Assembly: GCF_035918155.1 (NCBI RefSeq)
Contig: NZ_CP109327.1
Span: 4,588,001 to 4,652,000, forward strand
Length of the DNA: 64,000 bases
Direction of reading: 5' to 3'
Source: Streptomyces sp. NBC_01591
Lineage (GTDB): Bacteria; Actinomycetota; Actinomycetes; Streptomycetales; Streptomycetaceae
Shown: positions 23,875 through 34,881 of the stretch, piece by piece
Position numbering within the stretch: the stretch's first letter is position 1
Layout: the number at the start of each line of letters is the position of its first letter
Notes under the pieces: model-generated
What the model was told of the DNA's origin: nothing
Database searches by the model: none
Seen by the model: the letters and a program-made list of their open reading frames with translations, nothing else
Translations under genes and position numbers: made by a program

Positions 23875-25338
23875 ATGGGGGCGGAGCAGATCCGACGTTG
23901 GGAGTCGGGTGCCCTCGCGCACGCCGTCTCCGACCCCTTCGGCCAGGGCCCCCTGCCCTGGCTGCGCGGCAGTGAGAACTACTTCGACGACACCGGGCAG
24001 GTCGTCCCCTGGTACGCCGATCCGGCCCTGGCCCGCGGCTCCACCGACGGCGGTACGCGTACGGCCGACGATGTGCACCGCCAGATCAAGGGCTTCATCT
24101 CCACGGGCGCCGCGGCCCCCGGCGAGGCGATCGACTTCCACATCACCGTGGACCCGCCCCAGCAGTTCTCCGTGGACATCTACCGCATCGGTCACTACGG
24201 GGGCGACGGCGCCGCCCAGATCACCACGAGCCCCCGGCTCTCCGGCATCGTCCAGCCCGCGCCGCTCACCGCCGACCGCACGGTCTCCTGCCACCACTGG
24301 TGGCAGTCCTGGCGGCTGCAGATCCCCAGCTACTGGTCGATCGGCGCGTACGTCGCCGTGCTCACCACGGTGGACGGCTACCGCTCCCACATCCCCTTCA
24401 CGGTCCGCGACGACCACCCGGCCGATCTGCTGCTGGTCCTGCCGGACGTCACCTGGCAGGCGTACAACCTCTATCCGGAGGACGGCCGCACCGGCGCCAG
24501 CCTCTACCACGCCTGGGACGAGCAGGGCTGCCTCCTGGGCGAGGAGGACGCCGCGGTCACCGTCTCCTTCGACCGCCCCTACGCGGGTGCCGGCCTTCCG
24601 CTCCACGTCGGCCACGCCTACGACTTCATCCGCTGGGCCGAGCGGTACGGCTACGACATCGCGTACGCCGACACCCGCGATCTGCACGCCGGCCGCGTCG
24701 ATCCGGCCCGCTACCGGGGCCTGGTCTTCCCCGGCCACGACGAGTACTGGTCGGTGCCCATGCGCCGTACCGTCGAACGCGCCCGCGACGGCGGCACCTC
24801 GCTGGTCTTCCTCTCCGCCAACACCATGTACTGGCAGGTCAGCCTCTCGCCGTCGCCGTCCGGCGTCCCGGACCGCCTGCTCACCTGCCGCAAGCGGCGC
24901 GGCCCCGGGAAGCCCGCCCTCTGGCGCGAGATCGACCGCCCCGAGCAGCAGCTCCTCGGGATCCAGTACGCGGGCCGGGTCCCCGATCCGCACCCCTTGG
25001 TCGTACGGAACGCCGAGCACTGGCTCTGGGAGGCGACGGGCGCGGGCGAGGGCGACGAGCTCGACGGCCTGGTCGCGGGCGAGGCCGACCGCTACTTCCC
25101 GCGCACCACGCTCCCCGAGCACGAGAGCCGCATCCTGCTCGCCCACTCCCCGTACCTGGACAGCGAAGGCGTCAAGCGTCACCAGGAGACATCCGTGTAC
25201 CGGGCCCCGTCCGGGGCGATCGTCTTCGCCTCGGGCACCTTCGCCTGGTCCCCGGCACTGGACCGCCCCGGCCATGTGGACCCCCGCATCCAGCGGGCGA
25301 CCGCCAATCTCCTCGACCGCATCTGCAAGCGCGACTGA
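23875..25338 (+). CDS. N,N-dimethylformamidase beta-subunit-like protein
   Basis: The 487-residue product starts at ATG 23875, preceded by GAGGGAGG; the upstream in-frame sequence lacks a ribosome site. It resembles the large-subunit C-terminal domain of N,N-dimethylformamidase: HPADLLLVLPDVTWQAYNLY, then HAYDFIRWAERYGYDIAYAD, then LVFPGHDEYWSVPMRRTVE and LVFLSANTMYWQVSLSP. The N-terminal 100 residues form a beta-rich accessory domain. There is no signal peptide. The domain is widespread in actinobacteria without known substrate; amidase activity on formamides should not be assumed. It precedes purC with a 126-base gap. Confidence 0.8.
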   Translation: MGAEQIRRWESGALAHAVSDPFGQGPLPWLRGSENYFDDTGQVVPWYADPALARGSTDGGTRTADDVHRQIKGFISTGAAAPGEAIDFHITVDPPQQFSVDIYRIGHYGGDGAAQITTSPRLSGIVQPAPLTADRTVSCHHWWQSWRLQIPSYWSIGAYVAVLTTVDGYRSHIPFTVRDDHPADLLLVLPDVTWQAYNLYPEDGRTGASLYHAWDEQGCLLGEEDAAVTVSFDRPYAGAGLPLHVGHAYDFIRWAERYGYDIAYADTRDLHAGRVDPARYRGLVFPGHDEYWSVPMRRTVERARDGGTSLVFLSANTMYWQVSLSPSPSGVPDRLLTCRKRRGPGKPALWREIDRPEQQLLGIQYAGRVPDPHPLVVRNAEHWLWEATGAGEGDELDGLVAGEADRYFPRTTLPEHESRILLAHSPYLDSEGVKRHQETSVYRAPSGAIVFASGTFAWSPALDRPGHVDPRIQRATANLLDRICKRD

Positions 25339-25464
25339 ACCCGGCTCGTCGCAACGCGGGCCGGGGCCACGGAAGTCGGCGCCACGGACGCCCCCGCTCC
25401 ACCCCACCGCACCCCGATACGGGAGAATCGGAACGACTCCTGGATCAACCTACGCGGAGGCAGC

Positions 25465-26379
25465 GTGTCCGGATTTGTAGAAAAGCCCGAGCCAGTACAG
25501 GTCCCGGGGCTCACCCACCTGCACACGGGCAAGGTGCGCGACCTGTACCGGAACGAGGCGGGCGACCTCGTCATGGTCGCCAGCGACCGCATGTCCGCGT
25601 ACGACTGGGTCCTGCCGACCGAGATCCCGGACAAGGGCCGGGTGCTCACCCGGCTCTCGCTGTGGTGGTTCGACCAGCTCGCCGATCTCGTTCCGAACCA
25701 CGTCCTGTCCACGGACCTCCCCGCCGGAGCCCCCGCGGACTGGGCCGGCCGCACCCTGATCTGCAAGTCGCTGCGGATGGTCCCGGTCGAGTGTGTCGCC
25801 CGCGGTTATCTCACCGGCTCGGGCCTCGTCGAGTACAACGAGTCCCGCACGGTCTGCGGTCTCGCGCTGCCCGAGGGGCTCGTCGACGGCTCCGAGCTCC
25901 CGGAGCCGATCTTCACCCCCGCCACCAAGGCGGCCGTCGGTGACCACGACGAGAACGTGAGCTTCGAGGAGGTGGCCCGCCAGGTCGGCGAGGAGACCGC
26001 CGACCGGCTGCGCCGCACCACGCTGGACGTCTACGGCAAGGCACGTGACATCGCGCGCGAGCGCGGCATCATCCTCGCCGACACGAAGTTCGAGTTCGGT
26101 TTCGCTCCCACGGCCGACGGAGGCGAGGAGCTGATCATCGCGGACGAGGTGCTGACCCCGGACTCCTCGCGCTTCTGGCCCGCGGCCACCTGGGAGCCGG
26201 GCAGGGCCCAGCCCAGCTACGACAAGCAGTTCGTACGCGACTGGCTGACCTCGCCGGCCTCCGGCTGGGACCGGAAGAGCGAGCAGTCGCCGCCGGCGCT
26301 GCCCCAGGAGATCGTGGACGCGACCCGGGCGAAGTACCTGGAGGCGTACGAACTCCTCACCGGCACGTCCTGGCAGTAG
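25465..26379 (+). CDS. purC: SAICAR synthetase
   Basis: Phosphoribosylaminoimidazole-succinocarboxamide synthase, joining CAIR and aspartate with ATP in purine synthesis. The 304-residue product starts at GTG 25465 with GGAGG upstream. Signature segments are HTGKVRDLYRNEAGDLVMVA, VPVECVARGYLTGSGLVEY, DTKFEFGF and LIIADEVLTPDSSRFWPA. The length is typical of the long actinobacterial form. It is followed by a terminator and tRNA-Gly on the other strand. Confidence 0.97.
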   Translation: MSGFVEKPEPVQVPGLTHLHTGKVRDLYRNEAGDLVMVASDRMSAYDWVLPTEIPDKGRVLTRLSLWWFDQLADLVPNHVLSTDLPAGAPADWAGRTLICKSLRMVPVECVARGYLTGSGLVEYNESRTVCGLALPEGLVDGSELPEPIFTPATKAAVGDHDENVSFEEVARQVGEETADRLRRTTLDVYGKARDIARERGIILADTKFEFGFAPTADGGEELIIADEVLTPDSSRFWPAATWEPGRAQPSYDKQFVRDWLTSPASGWDRKSEQSPPALPQEIVDATRAKYLEAYELLTGTSWQ

Positions 26380-26397
26380 GCCTGCCCGACCGAACAC

Positions 26398-26433
26398 GAA
26401 GAAGCCCCCGACCGGAAGGCCGGGGGCTTCTTG
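26398..26433. terminator. Bidirectional terminator between purC and tRNA-Gly
   Basis: AAGAAGCCCCCG pairs with CGGGGGCTTCTT across a ten-base centre. It ends purC rightward and the tRNA-Gly transcript leftward. Confidence 0.85.
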
Positions 26434-26441
26434 CTGAACCG

Positions 26442-26514
26442 AGCGGACGACCAGGTTCGAACTGGCGACCTCAACCTTGGCAAGGTTGCGCTCTACCAAC
26501 TGAGCTACGTCCGC
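26442..26514 (-). tRNA. tRNA-Gly (GCC)
   Basis: 73 bases. The acceptor GCGGACG pairs with CGTCCGC and the discriminator is T. The anticodon stem-loop CAACCTTGCCAAGGTTG shows GCC. CCA is not encoded. Confidence 0.95.
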
Positions 26515-26536
26515 AAGCGCCGAAGCGCGAGAACCA

Positions 26537-27148
26537 CTATACCCATCCCCGCTGCCGTGCGAGACGCACCGCGGCATGGCGGTTCTCCGCCCCGAGCTTC
26601 GAAGCGGCCGCGGAGAGGTAATTCCGTACGGTTCCCTGCGACAGCGACGCCCGCTCCGCGATCTCCGCGACGGGCGCCCCGTCCGCCGCCAGCTCCAGCA
26701 CCTCGGTCTCGCGCGCGGTCAGCGGCGAGTCCCCGGCGGAGATCGCGTCGGCCGCCAACTCCGGGTCCACGTAACGGTTTCCGGCATGCACGGTACGGAT
26801 GATGCCGGCCAGCTGCCGGGCGCTGACGGTCTTCGGGACGAAGGCCCGCACGCCTGCCGCGAGCGCCCGCTTGAGGTGTCCGGGCAGGCCGTGACTCGTC
26901 ACGATCATCGTCCGGCAGCCGGGCAGTTCGGCCCGCAGTGATGTGGCGACACTCACACCGTCGGCGCCCGGCATCTCCAGATCGAGGACCGCCACATCCG
27001 GCCGGTGGGCCCGTGCCATGGCCAGCGCCTCCGGGCCGGTCGCAGCCTCCGCTACCACCACGAGGTCGTCCTCCAGGGCCAGCAGCGCGGCCAGCGCTCC
27101 CCGGATCAGATGCTCGTCGTCGGCCAGCAGCACCCGTACGGTCGTCAT
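26537..27148 (-). CDS. NarL/LuxR-family response regulator
   Basis: The 203-residue product starts at ATG 27148, overlapping the histidine-kinase stop by four bases. The receiver domain has VRVLLADDEHLIRGALAALL (acidic pocket), the phospho-acceptor Asp in PDVAVLDLEMPGADGV, a switch Thr/Ser in TMIVTSHG and the Lys in AFVPKTVSARQ. The LuxR helix-turn-helix is seen as SPLTARETEVLELAADGAPV and SQGTVRNYLSAAASKLGAE. It is the last gene of an operon with an ABC-2 exporter, the arrangement typical of cell-envelope or peptide-stress sensing. The tRNA-Gly lies just downstream. Confidence 0.93.
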   Translation of the reverse strand: MTTVRVLLADDEHLIRGALAALLALEDDLVVVAEAATGPEALAMARAHRPDVAVLDLEMPGADGVSVATSLRAELPGCRTMIVTSHGLPGHLKRALAAGVRAFVPKTVSARQLAGIIRTVHAGNRYVDPELAADAISAGDSPLTARETEVLELAADGAPVAEIAERASLSQGTVRNYLSAAASKLGAENRHAAVRLARQRGWV

Positions 27149-28476
27149 CGTCGTTCCTCCTGAAGGGCGGGCGCCTGCCGGGCGGCAGGTGGCTCCTCGT
27201 GTCGGGCCGAGGGCGCCGCCGGCCCGAGCGGGATCGTCGCCGTGAGCCGGAACAAGCCGTTCCCCGCCGGGCCCGCGTCCAGCGAACCGTCGAACACGCG
27301 AAGCCGCTCCCGCAGCCCGGCCAGCCCGGAACCGCCCGATCCGGGTCCGTCGCCCGCCCCGGAGCTCCCGCCCGGCCCCGCGGCGGCCACCGCCACCCCG
27401 TCGTTCTCCACCTGCAGCACGACCGCGTCCGCCGAGGATCTGAGCCGGATCGTGCAGCGGCGCGGATCGCCGTGCCGCAGCACATTGGTCGCCGCCTCCC
27501 GCACGACCCAGCCGAGCGCCGACTGCACGGGCGCGGGCAGCTCTCCGCCGATGTCCCCCGCGACCTCGCACTCGATCCCGGCCGCACTCAACACTCCCCG
27601 GGCGCCGGCCAGTTCCGTACTCAGATCGGCCTCCCGGTATCCCCGCACGACATCCCGCACCTCCTGCTGGGAGGTGCGGGCGATCCGCTGCACCTCGACC
27701 ATCTGGTCCACCGCCTCCGGCCTGCCGCGCTGTGCCAGTTCCACGGCGAGTTCGCTCTTCAGCGCGATCACAGCGAGGTTGCGGCCCAGAACGTCGTGCA
27801 TGTCCCGCCCGAACCGCAGCCGCTCCTCGGCGACCGCCAGCCGGGCCTGGAGGTCTCGGGCCTCCTCGGCCTGCCACATCACGCCCAGGCTCCAGGCACT
27901 GGGCCGTACGGAGACCAGGACGAGCACGCAGCCGAAGAGCGAAGCAGGCACCACCCCGGCGAGTATCCCGCCCCGCACTCCGACCGCGGCGAAGACGCCG
28001 ACGTTCAGCGCGGTGACGGCGAACGACTGGATCAGGAAGGTGCGGACCGGGACCAGCAGGGTCTGCGTTATCGCGAACGCCACCGGCGCGTTCATGGTCA
28101 TGATGAGCAGCCCGGCGTCTTCCACCCCGTCCACCCCGGCCATCGTCGCCAGCAGCCCCAGGCTCACCAGCAGCAGCACCAGTGGCGGCAGCTGCCGCCG
28201 CCGGGGAAAGACGGCGGTGCCGAGGTAGTGCGCGTACGACAGCTCCACGTTGCGGTTGCTCAGCAGGCATTGCGCAAGACTCACGAGCAGCAGTGCCACG
28301 CCCAGCGCGATCGGGAGCGGCGCATGGCGGATGTCCGACTTGAAGGGGACCAGCTGCCACGACAGGGTGAAGAGCCAGGGGATCACCGAGAGGGTCAGCC
28401 GCGAGTAGAGGTCGATCCGCTCCAGCTTGCTGCGCTGCTGCCAGCTGCGGCGCCAGCCCCGTACGAGCACCGACAC
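27145..28476 (-). CDS. Sensor histidine kinase, HisKA_3 type
   Basis: I chose GTG 28476 (SVLVRGWRRSWQQRSKLERI) because GAGGAGGG precedes it; the longer frame to 28530 overlaps the permease gene. Residues 25-200 hold about six membrane helices (LFTLSWQLVPF, LGVALLLVSLAQCLL, VLLLVSLGLLATMAG, and others). The dimerisation/phospho-acceptor box is FGRDMHDVLGRNLAVIALKS. The ATPase domain shows REAATNVLRHGDPRRCTI and GSGLAGLRERL. The sensor part has almost no extracellular loop, suggesting it senses within the membrane or through the adjacent ABC transporter. Confidence 0.92.
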   Translation of the reverse strand: MSVLVRGWRRSWQQRSKLERIDLYSRLTLSVIPWLFTLSWQLVPFKSDIRHAPLPIALGVALLLVSLAQCLLSNRNVELSYAHYLGTAVFPRRRQLPPLVLLLVSLGLLATMAGVDGVEDAGLLIMTMNAPVAFAITQTLLVPVRTFLIQSFAVTALNVGVFAAVGVRGGILAGVVPASLFGCVLVLVSVRPSAWSLGVMWQAEEARDLQARLAVAEERLRFGRDMHDVLGRNLAVIALKSELAVELAQRGRPEAVDQMVEVQRIARTSQQEVRDVVRGYREADLSTELAGARGVLSAAGIECEVAGDIGGELPAPVQSALGWVVREAATNVLRHGDPRRCTIRLRSSADAVVLQVENDGVAVAAAGPGGSSGAGDGPGSGGSGLAGLRERLRVFDGSLDAGPAGNGLFRLTATIPLGPAAPSARHEEPPAARQAPALQEERR

Positions 28477-28489
28477 GGCACGTCCCTCC

Positions 28490-29332
28490 TCAGCGTCGCG
28501 GATCCCAGCGGAACCGACGTTGCACAGCAAACACGGCGAACGCGGTCCAGGCCAGCCCCGTCAGAGCGGCCACGAGCAGGTCGGAGCCCTCGGCCCCGCC
28601 CAGCCAGCCCGTCCGGACGAGCGTCATCACCCCGGTCACCGGCAGCAGTTCGCACACGGACGCCATGCGGTCGGGCATGACCTCCAGCGGCACGAAGAGC
28701 CCCGAGCCCATCATCGAGATGAAGAACAGCGGGAGAGTGGTGAGCTGCGACGTCTGCACGGTGCGGGTCAGCGCGGAGGTGGCCGCGGCCAGCGCCGCCA
28801 GCAGCACCACACCCAGCAGCAGGCCCGCCAGCAGCAGTTCGGGCCGCTGCGGTGCGTCCAGGCCGAAGAAGGCCGTCCCCGCCACCACGATCACGGCGGT
28901 CTGGGCCAGAGCCAGCGCGACCGACGGCAGGGCGGTCCCTATGAGGATCTCCCGGTCGGTGACCTCGCCGGTACGCAGCCGCTTCAGGACGAGGTCCTCA
29001 CGCCGTGCCACATAGGACGAGACCAGGTTCATGTAGACGGCCTGCATCAGCACGATGCCGATGCCGCCGGTGAGCGCCGCCCCGGCGACGCTCAGGCCGG
29101 TCCCGTCGAGAACGGACTGCTTGAGCGTCGACTTCATCGCCAGGACCATGGCGGCGGGCATCAGCAGCGAGACGAATACCGCCGTCCGGTTGCGGGCGAG
29201 CAGGGCGACTTCGGCGCGCCCGAGGGCGGTCAGCCGGCCCCGGAGCGTCGTGCCGGCCGCCGTGCTCGTGCTGGCCGTGCTGGTCGTACCGGTCGTCGTA
29301 CCGGTCGTGCTGGTCGTCGTGGTCGTCATCAC
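28490..29332 (-). CDS. ABC-2 type transporter permease with Thr-rich N terminus
   Basis: The 280-residue product overlaps the ATPase stop by four bases. The first 30 residues are almost only Thr, Ser, Gly and Ala (MMTTTTTSTTGTTTG), encoded by a simple repeated DNA stretch at 29240-29330. Six hydrophobic helices follow (TAVFVSLLMPAAMVLAMKST, GGIGIVLMQAVYMNLV, LLLAGLLLGVVLLAALAAAT, FFISMMGSGLFVPLEVMPD, LVAALTGLAWTAFAVFAV). It forms the membrane part of an exporter with the upstream ATPase. The drug, peptide or lipid exported is not evident. Confidence 0.88.
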   Translation of the reverse strand: MMTTTTTSTTGTTTGTTSTASTSTAAGTTLRGRLTALGRAEVALLARNRTAVFVSLLMPAAMVLAMKSTLKQSVLDGTGLSVAGAALTGGIGIVLMQAVYMNLVSSYVARREDLVLKRLRTGEVTDREILIGTALPSVALALAQTAVIVVAGTAFFGLDAPQRPELLLAGLLLGVVLLAALAAATSALTRTVQTSQLTTLPLFFISMMGSGLFVPLEVMPDRMASVCELLPVTGVMTLVRTGWLGGAEGSDLLVAALTGLAWTAFAVFAVQRRFRWDPRR

Positions 29333-30348
29333 GCAGCCACCTTTTCGGACTCCGACGCGCTCTGCGCGATATCGAGAAACGCCTCTTCGAGCGAGGCCGA
29401 GCGGGCATCGAGGCCGAGCAGTCGGACGTCCGACTCCCTCGCCCAGGTCAGCAGTTCGTCCAAGGACTCCTGCAACCGGTGGGTACGTATCTCGATCCGG
29501 CGGTCGTCAGCGGCGGCTCGCAGCCCCAGCGGAATCCGTGCCGCCGGTACTCCTTCCGGCAGCTCGAACCGGATGCGGGAGGGGCGGGCGGCCGTCACTT
29601 CGGCGGTGGTGCCCGCCGTCACGATCCGCCCCCGGTGCATGATCGCCAGCCGGTCGGCGAGCGTCTCTGCCTCTTCCAGGTAGTGGGTGGTGAGCAGGAC
29701 CGTGGTGCCGCCGTCGCGCAGCTCGCGCACCAAATCCCAGGTGTCGCGCCGCCCTTCGGCGTCGAGCCCGGTGGTCGGCTCGTCCAGGAACAGCACCTCG
29801 GGCCGGCCGAGCAGGGCCAGCGCCAGGTCGAGGCGGCGCCGCTCGCCGCCGGAGAGCTGTTTGACCCGCACCCGCGCCCGGTGGGTGAGCCCGACCAGGG
29901 CCAGCGCCTCGCCGGTCGGGCGCGCGCCGCTGGTGCAGCCCGCCCACATCCGTACCGTCTCGGTGACCGTCAGGTCGGACGGGAACCCGCCCTCCTGGAG
30001 CATCACCCCGATACGCGGCCGGACGGCGGCGCGCTCGCGGAACGGGTCGTGGCCGAGCACCCGCACCGTGCCGGCGTCGGGCCTGGCCAGGCCCTCCAGC
30101 AGCTCGACGGTGGAGGTCTTTCCCGCACCGTTCGTACCCAGCAGGGCGAAGAGCTCGCCGCGCGCCACCGAGAAGGAGACACCGGCCACGGCCTCGAAGC
30201 CACCCGCATAACGCCGCCGCACACCGTTCGCCTCGATCACCGCACCGGAGGCGGATGTGGAAGCGGAGACGGAGGCGGCAGCGGAGGTGGATGTGGCGGG
30301 TGCCACAGCCCGGTCCGCGCGGTTGCTTGGAATGTCGTCGCTGGTCAT
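29329..30348 (-). CDS. ABC transporter ATP-binding protein, drug-efflux type
   Basis: The 339-residue product is the first gene of the four-gene exporter/two-component operon. Walker A is LLGTNGAGKTSTVELLEGL, the signature motif is VKQLSGGERRRLDLALALLG, Walker B is PEVLFLDEPTTGLDAEGRRD, and the switch His is in TVLLTTHYLEEAETLADR. A Ser/Ala-rich head of 40 residues precedes the domain. The C-terminal extension (IEIRTHRLQESLDELLTWAR) is like that of DrrA-type exporters. ATP hydrolysis should power the permease encoded next; the two-component pair presumably regulates the whole unit. Confidence 0.93.
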   Translation of the reverse strand: MTSDDIPSNRADRAVAPATSTSAAASVSASTSASGAVIEANGVRRRYAGGFEAVAGVSFSVARGELFALLGTNGAGKTSTVELLEGLARPDAGTVRVLGHDPFRERAAVRPRIGVMLQEGGFPSDLTVTETVRMWAGCTSGARPTGEALALVGLTHRARVRVKQLSGGERRRLDLALALLGRPEVLFLDEPTTGLDAEGRRDTWDLVRELRDGGTTVLLTTHYLEEAETLADRLAIMHRGRIVTAGTTAEVTAARPSRIRFELPEGVPAARIPLGLRAAADDRRIEIRTHRLQESLDELLTWARESDVRLLGLDARSASLEEAFLDIAQSASESEKVAA

Positions 30349-30436
30349 GCCTACAGATTTCCGCGGGATCGACGCTGAGATCAGTGCGAGCTGTCATCAC
30401 TGCTCATGACAAACGTCATGTGATGAGGGGCACGAC

Positions 30437-30468
30437 GAAGGCCCTGGTCGATATCGACCAGGGCCTTC
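30437..30468. terminator. Perfect palindromic terminator beside tRNA-Gly
   Basis: A 32-base perfect palindrome with arm GAAGGCCCTGGTCGAT. It lies 12 bases beyond the tRNA-Gly 3' end. Confidence 0.8.
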
Positions 30469-30480
30469 ATTTCGATCAAG

Positions 30481-30553
30481 AGCGGACGACGAGATTCGAA
30501 CTCGCGACCCTCACCTTGGCAAGGTGATGCTCTACCAACTGAGCCACGTCCGC
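30481..30553 (-). tRNA. tRNA-Gly (GCC), second copy
   Basis: 73 bases. The acceptor GCGGACG/CGTCCGC and the GCC anticodon (ACCTTGCCAAGGT) are the same as in the copy at 26442. The anticodon-stem ends, variable region and T-arm differ by several bases, so it is a paralogue rather than a recent duplicate. Confidence 0.95.
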
Positions 30554-30651
30554 ATTACTGCCGCTCATTGTACTCCTCGAGAGGAGATCCATCGGGCGGC
30601 GTGAGCATCACTCTACCCGATCCACCGGAGTGGTCGATAAGAGCGATGCAG

Positions 30652-30723
30652 AGCGGGTGACAGGAATTGCACACTGCGCCTTCCCCCTGGAAGGGGGATG
30701 TTCTACTACTGAACTACACCCGC
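30652..30723 (-). tRNA. tRNA-Gly (TCC)
   Basis: 72 bases. The acceptor GCGGGTG pairs with CACCCGC and the discriminator is T. The anticodon arm CCCCCTTCCAGGGGG presents TCC. It lies about 100 bases upstream of the GCC isoacceptor on the same strand and may share its transcript. Confidence 0.93.
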
Positions 30724-30884
30724 ACGCTGCGTGAGGTTCGGCTTTGCGGCCTTGCCCCTCGGCGTGCTCCAGACTTTAGCCGACCTGCGGGGGTGTAGCG
30801 CAAGTCGGCTCCCGCAGGGTGTCGCCGAAGGGGCGCCGACCGCTCTCGGCGGGCTGGGCGGACGGGCCGGATCCGGACGGCCGG

Positions 30885-31220
30885 TCAACTCGCTTCGCGG
30901 AACGCCTCGTAGACCTTCTTGGGGATCCGGCCGCGGGCCGGCACCTCCATCCGGTGGGAGCGGGCCCAGGCGCGCACGGCCGCCGGGTCGGGTGCGAGCG
31001 AAGTGTGCCGGAACGACACGGGAGTCTTGCCGTGCTTACTGGCGTTTGTCTGCTTTCGGCCTGCCGCCATGTACGGCGCGAGGACCTTGCGCAGTTTCTT
31101 TGCATTGGACGGATTGAGGTCGATCTCGTACGACTTCCCGTCCAGGGCGAAGGAGACCGTTTCCGCCGCTGCTCCCCCGTCGATGTCGTCGGAGAGCGTG
31201 ACCACTACGCGCTGAGCCAC
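30885..31220 (-). CDS. lsr2: Lsr2-family nucleoid-associated protein
   Basis: The 111-residue xenogeneic silencer starts at GTG 31220 (AQRVVVTLSDDIDGGAAAET), with AGGAAAGGA upstream; the longer open frame is not family-like. The N-terminal dimerisation domain (VSFALDGKSYEIDLNPSNAK) is joined by a basic linker to the AT-hook-like domain (VRAWARSHRMEVPARGRIP), whose RGR contacts the minor groove. Lsr2 binds AT-rich DNA and represses acquired genes and specialised metabolism in Streptomyces. Its own upstream region is AT-rich with an eight-base T run, so self-silencing is plausible. Confidence 0.93.
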   Translation of the reverse strand: MAQRVVVTLSDDIDGGAAAETVSFALDGKSYEIDLNPSNAKKLRKVLAPYMAAGRKQTNASKHGKTPVSFRHTSLAPDPAAVRAWARSHRMEVPARGRIPKKVYEAFREAS

Positions 31221-31604
31221 GGATATCGGTCCTTTCCTACGGTATCGGCGCTTCTGGTATGCGCTGATACCGGCCTTCCGGCTGCCAGGCGGATACGGCG
31301 TCGACGGGTGCCGACTGTTTAGGGGCAATGCTGCATTCCCCGGTAATCATTTGTACAGCGGTGGGTGCCGCATTGTGAAGCCCACCCAATTACCTCCGCG
31401 TGTCAGCCTTCTGTGTGTGCTGCTGGTGAGGATTTTTTTTGCAGGACTTTCCCCATGTGTTGTCGCGTCCGATATCTGGGCGTGATCAAGGGGCTTCGAT
31501 ATCTACCCGCGTAGAATTTCTGGCCAGGTACGCTGAGGGGACCTGCGGGGGTCTGGGGAGCCCCCCGGAGAAACAGCCGCACCACACCACCACCGGGAGT
31601 GCCA
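31221..31604. promoter_or_regulatory. AT-rich divergent control region between lsr2 and purS
   Basis: These 384 bases hold no gene. A run of eight T at about 31433-31440 and several A/T-rich patches stand out in this GC-rich window. GTAGAATTTC near 31512 could be a -10 element for the purSQL operon. I see no clear PurR operator or riboswitch fold. Confidence 0.5.
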
Positions 31605-31865
31605 GTGGCACGCGTCGTAGTCGACGTCATGCTCAAGCCCGAGATCCTCGACCCGCAGGGACAGGCGGTGCAGCGCGCACTGCCCCGTCTCGGCTTCGAG
31701 GGAATCGCGGACGTACGTCAGGGAAAGCGTTTCGAGCTCGAGGTAGAGGGGCCGGTCGACGACGCCGCCCTCAGCCGTATTCACGAGATGGCCGAGACTT
31801 TCCTCGCCAACACCGTCATCGAGGACTTCACCGTGAAGGTGGAGAAGGCCGAGGAGTCGAAGTGA
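31605..31865 (+). CDS. purS: Phosphoribosylformylglycinamidine synthase subunit PurS
   Basis: The 86-residue structural subunit channels ammonia between PurQ and PurL in FGAM synthesis. I chose GTG 31605 ([20 protein letters not shown]) because GGGAG lies five bases before it; GTG 31599 is too close to the ribosome site. It contains [19 protein letters not shown] and the C-terminal helix [17 protein letters not shown]. Its stop overlaps the purQ start by four bases. Confidence 0.95.
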   Translation: MARVVVDVMLKPEILDPQGQAVQRALPRLGFEGIADVRQGKRFELEVEGPVDDAALSRIHEMAETFLANTVIEDFTVKVEKAEESK

Positions 31866-32538
31866 CTGCTCGTATCGGAGTCGTCACCTTTCCCGGCACG
31901 CTCGACGACAAGGACAGCCTGAGGGCCGTACGGGTCGCGGGCGCCGAACCCGTATCGCTGTGGCACCGCGACAAGGACCTGCACCAGGTCGACGCGGTCA
32001 TCCTGGCGGGCGGTTTCTCCTACGGCGACTATCTGCGGGCCGGCGCCATCTCCCGCTTCTCGCCGGTCATGGAGACCGTCATCGAGCAGGCGAAGGCGGG
32101 GATGCCGGTCCTCGGCATCTGCAACGGCTTCCAGATCCTGACCGAGGCGCATCTGCTGCCCGGCGCGATGCTGCAGAACAACCACCTGCACTTCATCTGC
32201 CGCGATCAGAAGCTGCGCGTCGAGAACGCGGAGACCGCCTGGACCTCGGACTACTCCGCGGGCCAGGAGATCTCCGTACCGCTCAAGAACATGGACGGGC
32301 GTTACGTCGCCGACGAGCGCGTGCTCGACGAGCTGGAGGCGGAGGGCCGGGTCGCCTTCCGCTACCTGGACATGAACCCCAACGGCTCGCTGCGGGACAT
32401 CGCCGGCATCACCAACGCCGCGGGCAATGTCGTCGGCCTGATGCCGCACCCGGAGCACGCCGTCGAGCCGCTGATCGGAACCGGCCGCACCGACGGTCTC
32501 GGTTTCTTCACCTCGATCATCAAGAAGCTGGTCAACGC

Positions 32539-32542
<4 letters not shown>
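31862..32542 (+). CDS. purQ: Phosphoribosylformylglycinamidine synthase, glutaminase subunit
   Basis: The 226-residue class I glutamine amidotransferase starts at GTG 31862 ([20 protein letters not shown]). The nucleophilic Cys is in [20 protein letters not shown], the oxyanion region in [17 protein letters not shown], and the catalytic His and Glu in [14 protein letters not shown]. It supplies ammonia to PurL. The purS-purQ-purL order with four-base overlaps indicates one translationally coupled operon. Confidence 0.96.
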
Positions 32543-34788
<2,246 letters not shown>

Positions 34789-34802
34789 CCCGCAGGTTCC
34801 TG

Positions 34803-34845
34803 ACGAGGACGGCCCCGCCCTGTTCATGGGCGGGGCCGTCCTCGT
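34803..34845 (+). terminator. Terminator after purSQL
   Basis: An 18-base arm (ACGAGGACGGCCCCGCCC) and its perfect complement flank a seven-base loop, starting 15 bases after the purL stop. It can also serve the leftward pseudogene. Confidence 0.88.
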
Positions 34846-34881
34846 ATCGTCCGGGTGCGGAAATTCCGGCGGAATTCCGTT

